Positions 11,901 through 23,290 of a stretch of 64,000 bases of DNA are shown here, piece after piece. A model generated the notes under the pieces. The model ran no database searches and was not told where the DNA came from. It worked only from the letters and a program-made list of their open reading frames with translations. Location: assembly GCA_014607495.2 (NCBI GenBank), contig CP053159.1:8067501-8131500 (forward strand), in the 5' to 3' direction. The stretch comes from Carposina sasakii. Taxonomy: Eukaryota; Arthropoda; Insecta; Lepidoptera; Carposinidae. How positions within the stretch are numbered: the stretch's first letter is position 1; every line of letters begins with the position of its first letter. A program made the position numbers and the translations under genes.

Positions 11901-13792
11901 AGTAAGTATTTAATTCTCTTTTAAATAATTATTTGTTGTTATAGCGGAAACAAAAGTACATTGTCTATAAAAAAAAAATCCGCTATCACGGTTCTTGCGA
12001 TACACAGCCTTATTCTTATTTTTTATTGCACATACACAAAAAGAAATATGGCATACAACATAAAGAAGCCTTGTGCCAAATAGATAGATCGACAGTAGAA
12101 TCTTAGTAATAGGGCCCCAGATTTTATCCTTTGGGTACGGCCCTAACAATGGGTGACTTAGGGAAACTGCACAATATATTTTTGATGTGTTATATGTCCT
12201 ATAAAAACTAGAATATATAGTACATAAAATATACCAATTGTCCGTGGGTGCCCTTCACAGAATAAATCTTCTTCATCTAGAGACTTAGAACTAGACTATT
12301 TTTGCAATTGAATAATTTTAATATTTTATACACGTTTATAATCCTGGATAAAAATACGAAATATATTATTAACATTTTGTTAAAGCTCACTTAATCTGTC
12401 TTAGTTCACTATGATAACGCTATGATTTTTTTCACATTTCCAATATAAACCATTTACTGGAGCAGAGGGGCGCTTGTTTAAACATTAAATATGCAACACA
12501 AAGTTTTTACAAACACTATTTTTTAAACGACCTATCCAACAATAACTTTGCAGAGATAGATGTGGAAAATAACACTCACCCCTGTTCACTTGATTACGAC
12601 GGCAATATTATAAAAGTTGCCGCAGTGTAGGTACATAATAAATAATTTGATATTCGCTAATTTAATTTGTTATATGTTTTAATTTAACATAAAGATAATT
12701 AAAACAAAGCAATAGATTTTAAAATAGAAGTTATAACCATTAGGCTATCTATGCAGTTTAGTACCATAGAAATTGTAAGTCAGTAAAATTATTAACCCCC
12801 GACAAGTGGCATAATGTTTTATGAATGGAACGCCATATTCACCCTAGGGGTTTGATATTTTTTAATAAATATTATCAGGTGATGATATGTCATAATAAAT
12901 AAAAAAAAGTAAATATGACATACTATAGAACTATTGATAAGGCGTACAATACTTGTAGTACCTATTGAGCCAACGCAATATTTCTGCATTCTCATTCATA
13001 GTCGAGAATGGGAAACCAATTACCCTCAATGCGTATGTGATGTGTTTCTACAATTATTTATCGCGCTTTTATGGAAACATTGGAACTGCATAACATATCG
13101 ATGAATTTGCCGAATATAAACTGAGGTTATTATTAATTAAAACGGAACTTGCTGAATAATTGTTAATCCATGATTATTATAATTGGTAAAGTTGTTCAAT
13201 ATGCATCGTGGATAAAATATTTTTGGTTTAATTTTAAACCGTCAAAATGAAGCAATTAATCAACATGCTTCATTCTTTTTGGCCTCGTAAATTATAGGTC
13301 TGTCTGTCTGTCAGACATGACAGACATTATGAAGCATTATTGAGCATTATCAAATTATCAAATAAATAGGGTTCTTACATAAGTATAAGAAAAATAGGAT
13401 ATTTATTTTATACAATGCTGCAAACTATTTAAGTAAGTTTAGGTATAGAGATAGGTACTGAAAGATTCGGGATGTACTTATTAAACTTAATTTCGATAAA
13501 TGTATCTCCTCAATCCCCTTATGGAAATATATACCAAAGCTATGTATCAACATGTCAAATAAATTTATATTAGTCAAAATCACGACTTTACATTACCTAC
13601 AAATGTATGCAAATTCGCCTCCTATTTAATTTACGAGATTCATTTCAATACATTAGTATTCAAATTGTATTTCTAAATCGGATGTTATCATTTTGGGTCA
13701 ATGGCCGGCCCAGTTTGCTTTGACATGAAAATGAAAACGGATTACTTTTGGGTATTAGTAAATTAGATTCGTAAACGAAGGAGTTTTTGGAA
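11901..13792. other. Gene-free AT-rich region
   Basis: No supported gene. A short CTGT-repeat palindrome (TCTGTCTGTCTGTCAGAC) lies at 13298-13315. The 79-codon frame on the minus strand at 11910-12149 is AT-rich and without motifs. Confidence 0.5.
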
Positions 13793-13800
13793 ACCGTAGT

Positions 13801-14237
13801 TAGGGTTGCCACCTTTTCTTTTTGCATTTAAAGTACATTGGCTGTTATAGGTAAGAAAAAAAAGTACATAGCATCAAAATAAAGTACCTATAATTTACTT
13901 TTCTTTATTATTATATTTAGAAACATATTCGCTATTCGAGGGTTTTTTTCATTTTTTACTATGAAATGGCGTTATTTATTGAAAAACATTCCATTCTATC
14001 AAGTTAATCAGATTTCCCTGGCATAAAAATCCACGGACGCCCTCCAAACTAGGACTAATCCGGGGAAACCCGGGCGGATGGCAGCCCTACTTAAGACTAA
14101 ACTTTTCAAAATCCCAAAGAAATCAAATCATACGAAATAAAGTATTTTCACGTACTTTTTTTTTCTCATAAAGTATAGAGTACAATTACCTGAAATAACG
14201 TACATTACTTTATTATAAAGTACGGGTGGCAACCCTA
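13801..14237. mobile_element. hAT-type MITE with 8-bp target duplication
   Basis: Perfect 13-bp inverted ends, TAGGGTTGCCACC and its reverse complement, bound a 437-bp element. The 8-bp sequence ACCGTAGT directly flanks both sides (13793-13800 and 14238-14245). An 8-bp duplication with TAGGGTTGCCA-type ends is the hallmark of hAT transposons. The interior has no transposase frame. Around 14030-14090 is a CCCCGGA/TTTCCCC-type segment related to 20661-20760. Confidence 0.85.
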
Positions 14238-14291
14238 ACCGTAGTATAAAAATAACCTGACTGCATAGCTAGTAGGAATGAACAAGTAAAT

Positions 14292-14362
14292 ACCAAAGTT
14301 CCTAGCGAGATAGAACATTCTCAAAATATATGAGAATGTTCTATCTCGCTAGGAACTTTGGT
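14292..14362. repeat. Perfect 32-bp inverted repeat with 7-base loop
   Basis: The left arm at 14292-14323 begins ACCAAAGTTCCTAGCGAGAT. It is followed by AAATATA and then its exact 32-base reverse complement at 14331-14362. There is no mismatch in the stem. It is not flanked by an obvious target duplication and contains no terminal motif of the MITE families seen elsewhere here. Confidence 0.9.
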
Positions 14363-15928
14363 GCATCGTTATACGGAGTTGATTGTTTGCAAAGAAAGCA
14401 ATCAGGTGTAGGTGTGTCTTTACCCCTTGATGTATTCGCATTCCATTAGATATCTCTAATCCACTATCATAAATTGCGAGACTGTGTATTACGCAACTTT
14501 ACTGTAAAACAGTTTAAGTACCTACCTACTTATTTGAAACTGTCACGTATTTAACCACACAGTCGTGCTCTGCACTACAGTGTAGCATCTGACTGCTATG
14601 GACTCCCACCGAGCACGGATCATCTATATTCTGCGCCGCACTTAAATCCTCTGGCTAGTTTGCTTTTGTAAACGTATATTGCTGCGTATGATAAACGACA
14701 CATTTTAATGCTAGCAGTTGCTGGCTAGTCTATAATCCTAGTCTCTTTGTGAAACATGATTTTGCTACAACTTGCTCAAATAAGCTCAATAAATGATATC
14801 TACTCGTAACGTCATAGTTATAGTAATTACTTCTAAATATAGTTGCAAAGAGTTCTTTTTTGAATAACATGACAAAAGTAAATTAATTTGAAAAAGTTAT
14901 GCTTATGACATTTACTTATCTACCTTAGGTACCTACTTATTTATCAGTTACTATGCTAAGTGTTTTACTAATACGTAAATCATACTTAGTGCCTTATTGA
15001 TTGTATAATTTCCCTGAAATAAAAATATTATTAAAAGAGAGAAAGGAAAGAAGGAGACTTCCTCGACCAGATCATTGCTTGCTGCTTGTTATAATATTCT
15101 ATGTTTCAAAATTAGTAGGTATCTTAAATTTGACTTGGGTTGAACCATAGAGGAATAATGGTTGAACTTACGCGCCGTGTTATTACAAAAGAATTTTTAA
15201 AAAGTTTAAGCAAATATAGCCAAAATTTGACAGATCTATACATTTTCCTGCGAAATGTAATTTTTAAACAATGTTTAACTTTGTACGCGGTTTTGTAATA
15301 ACACCGACGGTCTCGGTACTGGTTCAGTCAAAATCAAGCCTAATGAGCTATTATAACGTCGCGTCGTCGTCGCCACGAATATAGTAGTTCATTATGATGA
15401 AATATAAACAGAAAATCATGACAAATATAATCAAATATATCTATCTAATTAAGGCTTTTAAAAATACAGTAATTTGGACCCCATATTCATATCATATTCT
15501 CATTTAACCGTTGAATAATAGCTTTTATGTCATGGAAATAAAAAATAGCATTACTTACCCGAGTGCATTCAAGGGAAAGTTACATCTACCTTACCGTTAC
15601 CTCAGTTTCTAAGAGTATTGTTAAAATATATTATTTACAGTGTTAGTTATAAGAACCAGTTGTGAGGTGAAAACATAAATTGTCCTGAGAATTTATTATA
15701 ACAAGTAAGATTCCAAGATTCTAAAGTATGTACCTAATGCAGTGTTGCCAGATTATACATTGCGAAATTATCGCATATTTATTCCAAAATTATCGTGTGT
15801 TTATCGCATGACCGAATATAGACAAAGTATGCAATCCCCTATATACCTACACTACCTAGTTATTGAATCCGGAGAATTTGTAGAGGTTATTAGTAGATAT
15901 TTCTCTCCATCAATATTCTGGGTACAAT
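14363..15928. other. Gene-free region with a small inverted-repeat unit
   Basis: No gene is supported. GTGTTATTACAAAA at 15177-15190 is matched by its reverse complement at 15291-15304, suggesting a 128-bp MITE-like unit. The 105-codon frame that starts at 15742 runs into the element at 15929 and is not a gene. Confidence 0.45.
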
Positions 15929-16292
15929 ACAGGGTGATTTTTGGTCGTCAACGTTCCCGAAAACTAAAGAATCTCCTCATCATCACGATCATTTTTCTCC
16001 ATGGAAGCATAACTGGGAAGTGTCTGGTTTCCAAAATATTAGGGTCCAAAGTTGAGTAAATAGACTGCGTTTTTCTGCATAAATGCACATAGACGCGCGT
16101 AGCAGGATTTTTTCACGAAAAATAATTAATATCTGTCTATAAAAAAACTAACAAACACTAGACACTATAAATTTCGCACGACCAAGGAATTTAATTTTTT
16201 TTTCCCAGCATTTTTTTTGGCATAAACTTACTTTATTTCATGTATAGAGTACGTACCCTTCGTTAAAGGTGGCCACAAAAAAACATCCTGTA
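15929..16292 (+). mobile_element. CAGGGTG element, family B, copy 1
   Basis: The element runs from ACAGGGTGATTTTTGGTCGT to CCACAAAAAAACATCCTGTA, so the ends are imperfect inverted repeats next to TA. Near-identical copies lie at 51413-51792 (same strand) and 58303-58692 (opposite strand), and a decayed one at 8563-9207. It has no transposase frame. TA flanks hint at a Tc1/mariner-type mobiliser, which is inference. Confidence 0.75.
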
Positions 16293-18434
16293 TAATATGA
16301 CCCGACGGATCTAACAAGTCAATTGCTTCTTAGTTGCATCCTATTCATAGCAAAATATATTTTAGGAAACTGATATACGGTTTCTGAGTAGTTATGTTAT
16401 ACGTATTACGTAAAGTTCGCAAAACTGCCATAACAGCTTGTTCTGTGGTAATATATTTCTAACGTATGTACATACCTATTCCATTTATATCTCTTTAGCT
16501 TTTCACGCCGAATATTGTGCGCTCGGTGAAGGTATGCCAAGTGTATCACACACTATATTAAAGTTCTTTTAAAGGGGCCTCTACATCTTGACTACGGCCG
16601 GATGCACGCCCCTCAAAGGACCGAGACTATAGTCCTGAGAATTTAAAAAAAGATACAAATAATACATAAATAAAGCATTTATTTAGAAAAAGCATAATTA
16701 TGTATCTACATAATAATATGATTATTGACGTCAAACGCTCGTTGCGATGCATTGTATTGTACCTATTCCCCTTAGAATAATGATTCGCTCCGCTTTCGCT
16801 CGGAGCTCGGATCCTCTATGATCTAAGCTATACTATACCTATATATAATATACTATATTGTACTTACTTGTTAATGCTGTCATACTGAAAATAGGTGATG
16901 TAACAACGTAAAACGCTAAGCACGTTAAATATTGTACTCTGTTTGACGAAGCATTTCCTACGTGAAAAATAAGAATTGTCTTTGACTTTGATTTATTCAT
17001 AATTATTAATGCTGGATACTTTAAATCTCCATCCGGCATGTTGTAGTTTTCAAACATTTTCCTTTAAACTTTAAAATTGACACCCGAATACTCGTACATC
17101 GAGTAATGCTCCAATATATTCTTACCCTGAGACGTCTATTCAGCGAGAATAGAGTGGCCAAGACACGTCGACATCCATTAGACTGCTTCATCAGTATTCT
17201 GAGAGGGGATTGCTTGACCACGCTCTGTGGTTTCGCTCCAGCTTCAAGCGTCTATAGAGATGTTTAAAATCTTATTGCCTAGAGTATTTCACGTTGGATT
17301 CATATATATTTTATGTTATAATGAACACTGAGATAGCGTTTAATTACACCGTTGTTAATTAATTTATATTTTGAATGAGAATTTACTTTTAAACAGTTAT
17401 AGCGATTTGAATGATATTTTTAGCCTTCAATAATATGTTTATATAGTAATTTCTTTTTTCATATTTTCGGCTTTAATCAAGCAAAGTTAAAGTTAATTAA
17501 ATGAAAATAATATTTTAGTGTATTGTTCATGATAACCGCTGGACAGTGAAGATAACGAAATCACTGCAATTTTCATTAATCGAAAATACGTTGATTGTGT
17601 CTGTAATTTTTTTAATGATAATAATATTTTAAGCAGTTACGACCTATATATACTCATATCATACCATTGTAATGTTTTTTTGGTGTTTATAATCTGGCAT
17701 TTAGATAATATTTTATGATTTAAAGAAACGTGTAGATAAATTAATGTCGAATGTAAAGAAAGATATCGAGAGACACAAGAATTGGGCTTTTGAGCATCTT
17801 GAATGCTCTGATGCTTAGTCCACATACTCGTAGATTTTGATTTTTTTTGTTTAATTGTAATTTTATTAAATCTGGTTCCATATGTACTTTCATAGGTACT
17901 TACTACATACCTAGGTATGTGGCTTTATGATACACAGTTGAAAATCCGAACAGCTGGTTCAGATTAGCATATTATGCAGATGACATTGGGGTGTTTAATT
18001 CGAGTATTGTAGCTACGACCTATATTTGATATTAATCATAATATCAATATTTGTACCCACCGGGATTTGAATCCAGGATATTATGACATAACATATAAAA
18101 CATCAGTTGCGGTGTTATAATAGTGCAAAGTTAGATACTATGTGATGTGTAGTTTTGCTATGGCAAGAACGGTTTAAATGTTACGACACGTGTTGGTTAG
18201 TTCGTTACCCGCTAAAAGGATTAGTTAGAGAGTTGGCTTGTGTTCCTGGTATAGCATGCAAGTAAACGTAATGTGAATATTCTGAGGAGGAGCTCATTTA
18301 AAGCCAAACTATTGCATTAACATATAATATACTTAAAGCTATCTATATCTATCTATATATAAATATCTATGTCTTATATATTTACATAAATAAATAAGTA
18401 TATGATGTCGAATGAATTCGCTTTGATGAGATCT
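16293..18434. other. Mostly gene-free, one weak exon candidate
   Basis: AT-rich DNA with short frames only. A GC-richer block on the minus strand at 17126-17251 is entered separately as a weak exon candidate. A tRNA-like B box (GGGATTTGAATCC) at about 18063 marks a decayed SINE. Confidence 0.45.
17126..17251 (-). other. Weak candidate internal exon
   Basis: On the minus strand, an acceptor-like ATCTCTATAG is followed by 126 bases open in phase 0 only. The stretch closes at AGG|GTAAGA, a good donor. The 42 encoded residues are basic and include LRILMKQSNGCRRVLATLF. The composition is more codon-like than the AT-rich flanks. I do not recognise the sequence and found no neighbouring exon, so chance remains likely. 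Confidence 0.2.
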
Positions 18435-18539
18435 AAGCACGAACGTTTTTACGCGGCGTAACGCTAGTGACTCGCTAGCAAAATCTTGTTATTTGACAGT
18501 TTGACGCTAGCGTTACGGACTATCGAGAGGTTCGTGCTT
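18435..18539. mobile_element. Small palindromic MITE
   Basis: AAGCACGAAC at the left is matched by GTTCGTGCTT at the right. Inside, GTAACGCTAG at 18459 pairs with CTAGCGTTAC at 18507. The unit is about 105 bp and noncoding. Confidence 0.55.
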
Positions 18540-19580
18540 GCACTGGTGTAATATGACCGACCATATTGCATATTTACTATAAAATATATTGGAAAAGGTG
18601 TAGGTAGAGTAAGTTAGTTTAGCTTTAAGGTTTGCATATTTATCTTATCCGACCTTAATCTGACTGTATGAATTCAAATAATAAATTCTTAAATTTATTG
18701 GAAAACGTTTTAATTAAGTATAGAGAAAAATTAACTTTTGATTAGATAAGTGCACCAGCATGTTACTGCTTAAATTACCGAAACGTCTCTTTGTTTGTTG
18801 TTCCTTCTAAAATACAAAGCACAATTATTTAAAGTGAGTGGTATGCATTTGCATTTTTGCGAATCTTCGTGATGGTTTTCAGCGAAAATAGCATAGAAAT
18901 TCACTTGATTTTTGATATTGTGATATGGAATAAGAAGTTTGTTTGGTATGAATTTTGTGTATTAATTACCATTTTATTATTTTAGTTACTACTACGACTA
19001 CGATATTAGCACCTACTTTTTCAATTCACTGCTATGACGGGGTACCTAACGGTTTTTCAAGTAAGCATGCAATTTAGGTACCTACCTATCTGCCTATAAT
19101 ATCCTTTTGTTGCCCGCCCATCTATCTGACAAGACCATTTATCCTGAGAACGCATAAGGGTAGGTATATAGTTGAAATTAAACCCATTTAGTACATGCAG
19201 GTACTATGATGAGAAAAATATTGTTATGTAATTTATCCACATATTAAAAGTTGCGGTCAAACCAATTTCGTTGTAGTCTCTGTCAATATTTGTAAAGCTG
19301 ATTGCGCAAATATGTTCACAGTCATTTCATTTTTAACATCGTTCAATTGTTTACATAATTTAATTTAAATCGTTCAAGCAATTTAAACGCTTTTATAAAG
19401 AATAGAAGACGGTTCCTACTTATACTTATAGGTAGATTAATGAATAATGTATGTAATTTTAAATTAGTTAAATAAAAAATAATAATAAAAATTTATACAA
19501 TCAATATAATATTCAAACTTACGACGGCAATTATCTTGTCCATGATCGCATTAACCTGTATTAATTAAGCTATCACTTAG
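18540..19580. other. AT-rich stretch, nothing firm
   Basis: No gene is supported. A 75-base open stretch at 18986-19060 has splice-like edges but is discussed only as a rejected exon. Confidence 0.45.
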
Positions 19581-19930
19581 TAAGTGATAGTCTAGTGGTT
19601 AAGACGTGCGCCTTCCAAGCAGGAGGCGTAAGTTCGATCCCAGTTACGGGCAATGAATTTATCAATGTATCAATGAATTTATTTCATGTACAGATTTTAA
19701 TGTTGTAAAATTATCACTTAGCTCGTGCCTCGAAAAGCACATAAAACTGTTGGTCCTGCGCCTGATCTCTCTCCGGTCGTGTCGGCTTTCCGTCCCATCG
19801 GACTATGAGAGTGAGGGAATACAGAGTGCATCTGTGTTTGCACACACACTTGTAATAACTTGTAATAATGTCTCCTGTGTACCTGGCTAATCTCCGTTGA
19901 GAATGGTCGCCTTGGCCGATATACGGTCGG
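19581..19930 (+). mobile_element. tRNA-derived SINE, family A, copy 2
   Basis: The head (GTGATAGTCTAGTGGTTAAG and a GTTCGATCCCAG B box) and body (GTTGGTCCTGCGCCTGATCT, GACTATGAGAGTGAGGGAAT) parallel copy 1 at 1041. The tail extends further here, through GAATGGTCGCCTTGGCCGAT. The 93-codon frame on the opposite strand is a shadow of the SINE. Confidence 0.8.
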
Positions 19931-21198
19931 AGAGATCGCTGTTGCGGGTTAGTTCGTAATTGAACATTACGCAAAACCTTGATAAGGTAATTCAAAATAT
20001 CTCAAAAATAAACCAACGAAATTGCCCCCAAAATGTTATCTGGAGCCGCCAGCACGAACACAATGTAATAATTAGGACAAAAAAGGCCTCCTTTATCCTC
20101 TTTTGACGAAGGTCATGCCAAACTTAGTGTATACCTATGCAATATATTCCTTCTTTTTGTGAGAGATCTACACCGATGGGGATGGATCACACAAAAAACT
20201 TATCCCTTCTCAGAGATGAGCAGAATATCGGAAAAAGATCTGCGGCACGGGATATTGAATCCGGACCAATGTATTTTAGCAGTGTCATTTCGGTTTGTAG
20301 GAACGGGGACATTTTGTTATTGAAACCTCTTTGTAACTAGTCCAATAGTAATTTAACCGAGGCGGGTATTTAAATCCATTCCAGTGGAATAGGAATTGTT
20401 ATTTTAATGTGAACTGAGAAAATGGGTGATAACTAAAAAGTTGTAAATGCAATAGGGTACGAGTATTATACAATTTTTTTTTATTGTTTTAAATCAATCC
20501 TAAGGTCGAATTGAACAAGTACAATTTTTATTAAAATTTTATAATAGCGGAAAGTGCCTTAAAAACTGATATTAATTTATGATTCTTAAATCTCGCGTTG
20601 AAATGTTAGAGGCCATACTATTTTGGCCTGTGCCGTCACTCCATTTGTAAACAAACATTACCAGGACTGCCATCAGTTAAATTGCGGATTCAGGAGAAAA
20701 ACTTCAAAAACCCCGGACATTTGGGCGAAATGAAGATGTTTCCCCGGACTCTCTCTACAAAAAAAAAAAATAATAAAAACATATATTCATAGGCACGGGG
20801 GGCTACATTTACCGCACAAAGTTTTACTACATCTATTAGGTGATATACGTACATTAGTTCTTAACATAAGAAGCAATGAAAATAAAAGAGCGAGCGCAGC
20901 GAGCGAGAAATTTTACTGTTTCTTGGTACAAAAGTTACCATTTACTTCTGGAAATTGCGGGCTCTATGGAGAATTTGTGACGATTGCTAGTGCATCATAG
21001 AAATGGTGATGCGGGCGAAGCGAATGAGAAATTTTAACCACTTTTTATTGTAAAAGCTTAGATTATTTGACTTAGATTATTTCTTTAAAAAATAGTATTG
21101 TAACTCAATTTAAATAGGATAGGATGGTGATTATTTTCCTTTACTCGGTAAGTATAGCTATAATCTTATTGGCATTGGCTATAATGTTAATTTTGAAA
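19931..21198. other. Gene-free region with hAT-like fragment
   Basis: At 20661-20760 are GACTGCCATCAG, AACCCCGGACATTTGGG and TTTCCCCGGACTCTC, resembling the interior of the element at 13801. GAGCGAGCGCAGCGAGCGAG at about 20888 is a low-complexity word. The 67-codon frame at 20137-20340 shows no recognisable domain. Confidence 0.45.
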
Positions 21199-21399
21199 TA
21201 ATAAATAAATAAAATAAATAATAAATATTCACACACTTCACAACACATTAACTTAGCTTAGACTCACATACAGCAACAGTATTATATAACAGTAAATACA
21301 TATAGATAAGTATAGAAAATCTATGACTAGGAAACTAATATCAATATTCATTAAAACAATGTTTGCACCTACCGGCATTCAAACCCAGGACCTATAGCG

Positions 21400-21648
21400 T
21401 GTTACATACGACTATCCCTAGGATAGCGCTGACGCGCTGCATCGACTTCCGAAGAAATGCAAGAACAATGGACATTGTTTCTCGGTGTGAAATGATCAAT
21501 GTATTAGCAGATACTTTTTATTCTCACGTCGATCAAGACACTTAGTAATAAGTTTAATTAATAAGATTTTAATGTAATTTCTAAATCTATTAAATTTCTA
21601 AGATCATTTTTGGTTTTTTTTCGATCCTTCGACTGTAGCGTACGTAAT
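21400..21648 (+). repeat. 5' LTR
   Basis: It starts TGTTACATACGACTATCCC and ends CGTAGC-GTACGTAAT. It is identical to 28592-28840 except for one A/G difference. If the target duplication is 4 bp (AGCG), the LTR extends one base further, into the T that also begins the primer binding site. The promoter, R and polyadenylation points could not be placed with confidence. Confidence 0.95.
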
Positions 21649-21666
21649 TGGCGCAGTCGGTAGGAT
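21649..21666 (+). promoter_or_regulatory. Primer binding site, tRNA-Ser
   Basis: TGGCGCAGTCGGTAGGA directly follows the LTR. It is the complement of the 3' end of eukaryotic tRNA-Ser (a T arm ending in CCTACCGACTGCG, plus CCA). Several errantiviruses are known to prime from tRNA-Ser. Confidence 0.9.
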
Positions 21667-21822
21667 ACTTGAGTCAGTTCGCGCGCGTACATATTTCCGT
21701 AAAATCCGGAAACGGCTCCGCGAAGCTGACCGGTTTTCAAGCCCTCGTCGAGTATCCAGAATCTACGGACCAGCTGCAGGCAGAAGGAGAATCCGAACAT
21801 TGATTCACGAGAGAGACCAGAG

Positions 21823-21840
21823 ATGAGATATATGTGAGTA
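21823..21840 (+). promoter_or_regulatory. Leader mini-ORF overlapping an env splice donor
   Basis: The first ATG after the 5' LTR is at 21823. In unspliced RNA it encodes four codons and stops (TGA at 21835). The word ATAT|GTGAGTA places a strong donor at 21833/21834, eleven bases into this frame. In spliced RNA these eleven bases would supply the env start codon, since the env frame from the acceptor at 26862/26863 needs exactly that phase (11 + 1,708 bases = 573 codons). No other ATG lies between here and the gag ATG at 22028. The donor is seen; its use is inference. Confidence 0.7.
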
Positions 21841-22027
21841 CATTTGAATTGTTCTTGTGTTGCTCTCCCTTTAATCCCTAAGTATTTTTTAAGTTCCCAA
21901 AATTTTTCACCCGAAAGATTTTAAGTCAGGCGTACCTGCATCTCGGCAGGCTCGTCAGAGAAATATAGATAGTAGTAGAGACCTAGATTTTAATATAGAG
22001 TTAAATAGTTTGTTCCAAGAGAACAAG

Positions 22028-23290
22028 ATGGCCCACGATCCCGATACTATCTACAAAGCATTGAGACTTGTACCGGAGTTCGATGGCAACCCTAATATAT
22101 TAACTAGATTTATTAATATATGTGACATAATAGTAACTCAGTACTTAGATGTAAGCTCCGCTGGTAGTTCTTTGAGTAATTTATGCCTATTGAATGGTAT
22201 TTTAAATAAGATTACTGGCCCTGCCGCATCTACTATTAATTCTAATGGCATACCAGATAGTTGGTTAGGTATTAGATCCGCTTTAATTAATAATTTCTCC
22301 GATCAACGCGATGAGACAGCATTATACAGTGACCTTTCTTTAGCCGTACAAGGTAATAAGACACCGCAAGAATTTTATGATCATTGCCAAACTTTGTTCA
22401 GTACGATAATGACCTATGTGACATTACATGAAACAGTAGGTACCACAGTAGAAGCAAAGCGCAGTCTTTATAAGCGAGTTGCTATGCAGGCCTTTGTGCG
22501 AGGTCTAAAGGAACCTTTAGGGTCTAGAATAAGATGTATGCGCCCCGAAACGATTGAGAAGGCTCTTGAATACGTACAAGAGGAGCTCAATGTACAATAC
22601 TTACAGCAGCGTGATCGTAATGATCAGCCTAAGGTCCCACAGACACCAAAATTACAGACACCGTCTATGCCCATTTCATTTATGGCCCCACGGCCGCAGC
22701 AGTATCAAACCCCAGTTAATAACTGGCCCTCACCTGTAGGACAACGTGGTTTCTTACCACCACCCCAACCTTTTAAATTTAATCAGCCTCAAGGTTATTC
22801 TTATAATAACCGCATGCCCACTAAAACTCAACAAATGTTCCGTAGTGCACCCCCGAATTATAATCCGCAAAGTAATGTGTTTCGCATACCCCCTAGAAAT
22901 AATGCACCCCAAAATTTTGCTAAGCCTATGAGTGGTGTACAGCACTATAGCCCAAAACCGTTGCCCCATACATTGATGACAGGACACGATTGGCGTAGAG
23001 CAGGCAACCCTCCTCCTAATAATTATTTTAAGACTAGAGAAATGCACCTAAATGAATGTACCTCTCCATATGACTATTATTACTTCCCCGGTAACGAATA
23101 TGATGACTCACCAGAATATTACTATACGGACTATTCTGATTATAATACCTACGGTATCGAGTACAATCCCGATACAGTAAATTATAGTGAGATTAGCGAT
23201 AGCCCAACTTACGATGACCAGCCACAGCCAGGCCCAAGTCATGTAGACCAGGATTTTCAGTTAGATCCCAAATCAAAAAAGCTAAAATAG
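22028..23290 (+). CDS. gag: Errantivirus Gag polyprotein
   Basis: Gag would assemble the particle and package the RNA in the cytoplasm. The frame is open from 22010, but the first ATG is at 22028 (AAGATGG, a good initiation context), giving 420 residues, usual for the group. The N-terminal half is the conserved part of the family. The middle, about residues 200-330, is rich in Pro, Gln, Asn and Phe. The last 80 residues are acidic and very rich in Tyr (YYYF, EYYYTDYSDY) before a basic end with two Lys pairs. There is no CCHC zinc knuckle, as known for errantivirus Gag. The final codons carry the frameshift heptamer, and the stop TAG is at 23288. The identification is by position, length and composition rather than a strict motif. 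Confidence 0.9.
   Translation: MAHDPDTIYKALRLVPEFDGNPNILTRFINICDIIVTQYLDVSSAGSSLSNLCLLNGILNKITGPAASTINSNGIPDSWLGIRSALINNFSDQRDETALYSDLSLAVQGNKTPQEFYDHCQTLFSTIMTYVTLHETVGTTVEAKRSLYKRVAMQAFVRGLKEPLGSRIRCMRPETIEKALEYVQEELNVQYLQQRDRNDQPKVPQTPKLQTPSMPISFMAPRPQQYQTPVNNWPSPVGQRGFLPPPQPFKFNQPQGYSYNNRMPTKTQQMFRSAPPNYNPQSNVFRIPPRNNAPQNFAKPMSGVQHYSPKPLPHTLMTGHDWRRAGNPPPNNYFKTREMHLNECTSPYDYYYFPGNEYDDSPEYYYTDYSDYNTYGIEYNPDTVNYSEISDSPTYDDQPQPGPSHVDQDFQLDPKSKKLK
23275..23281 (+). promoter_or_regulatory. -1 ribosomal frameshift site A-AAA-AAG
   Basis: In the gag frame the heptamer reads A AAA AAG, three codons before the gag stop. A -1 slip moves ribosomes into the pol frame, which is open from 23218. The two frames thus overlap by about 70 bases. 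A AAA AAG is a classical slippery heptamer. I did not establish a downstream pseudoknot. Confidence 0.85.

Noticed and set aside
18986..19060. 75-base block with acceptor and donor words encoding a Thr run and CYDGVPNGFS, reminiscent of a chitin-binding motif
   Set aside because: Too short, built partly on an ACT repeat, no neighbouring cysteines or exons found.
22010..22027. Gag starting at TTG 22010
   Set aside because: ATG at 22028 has a good context and is the first ATG after the leader mini-ORF.
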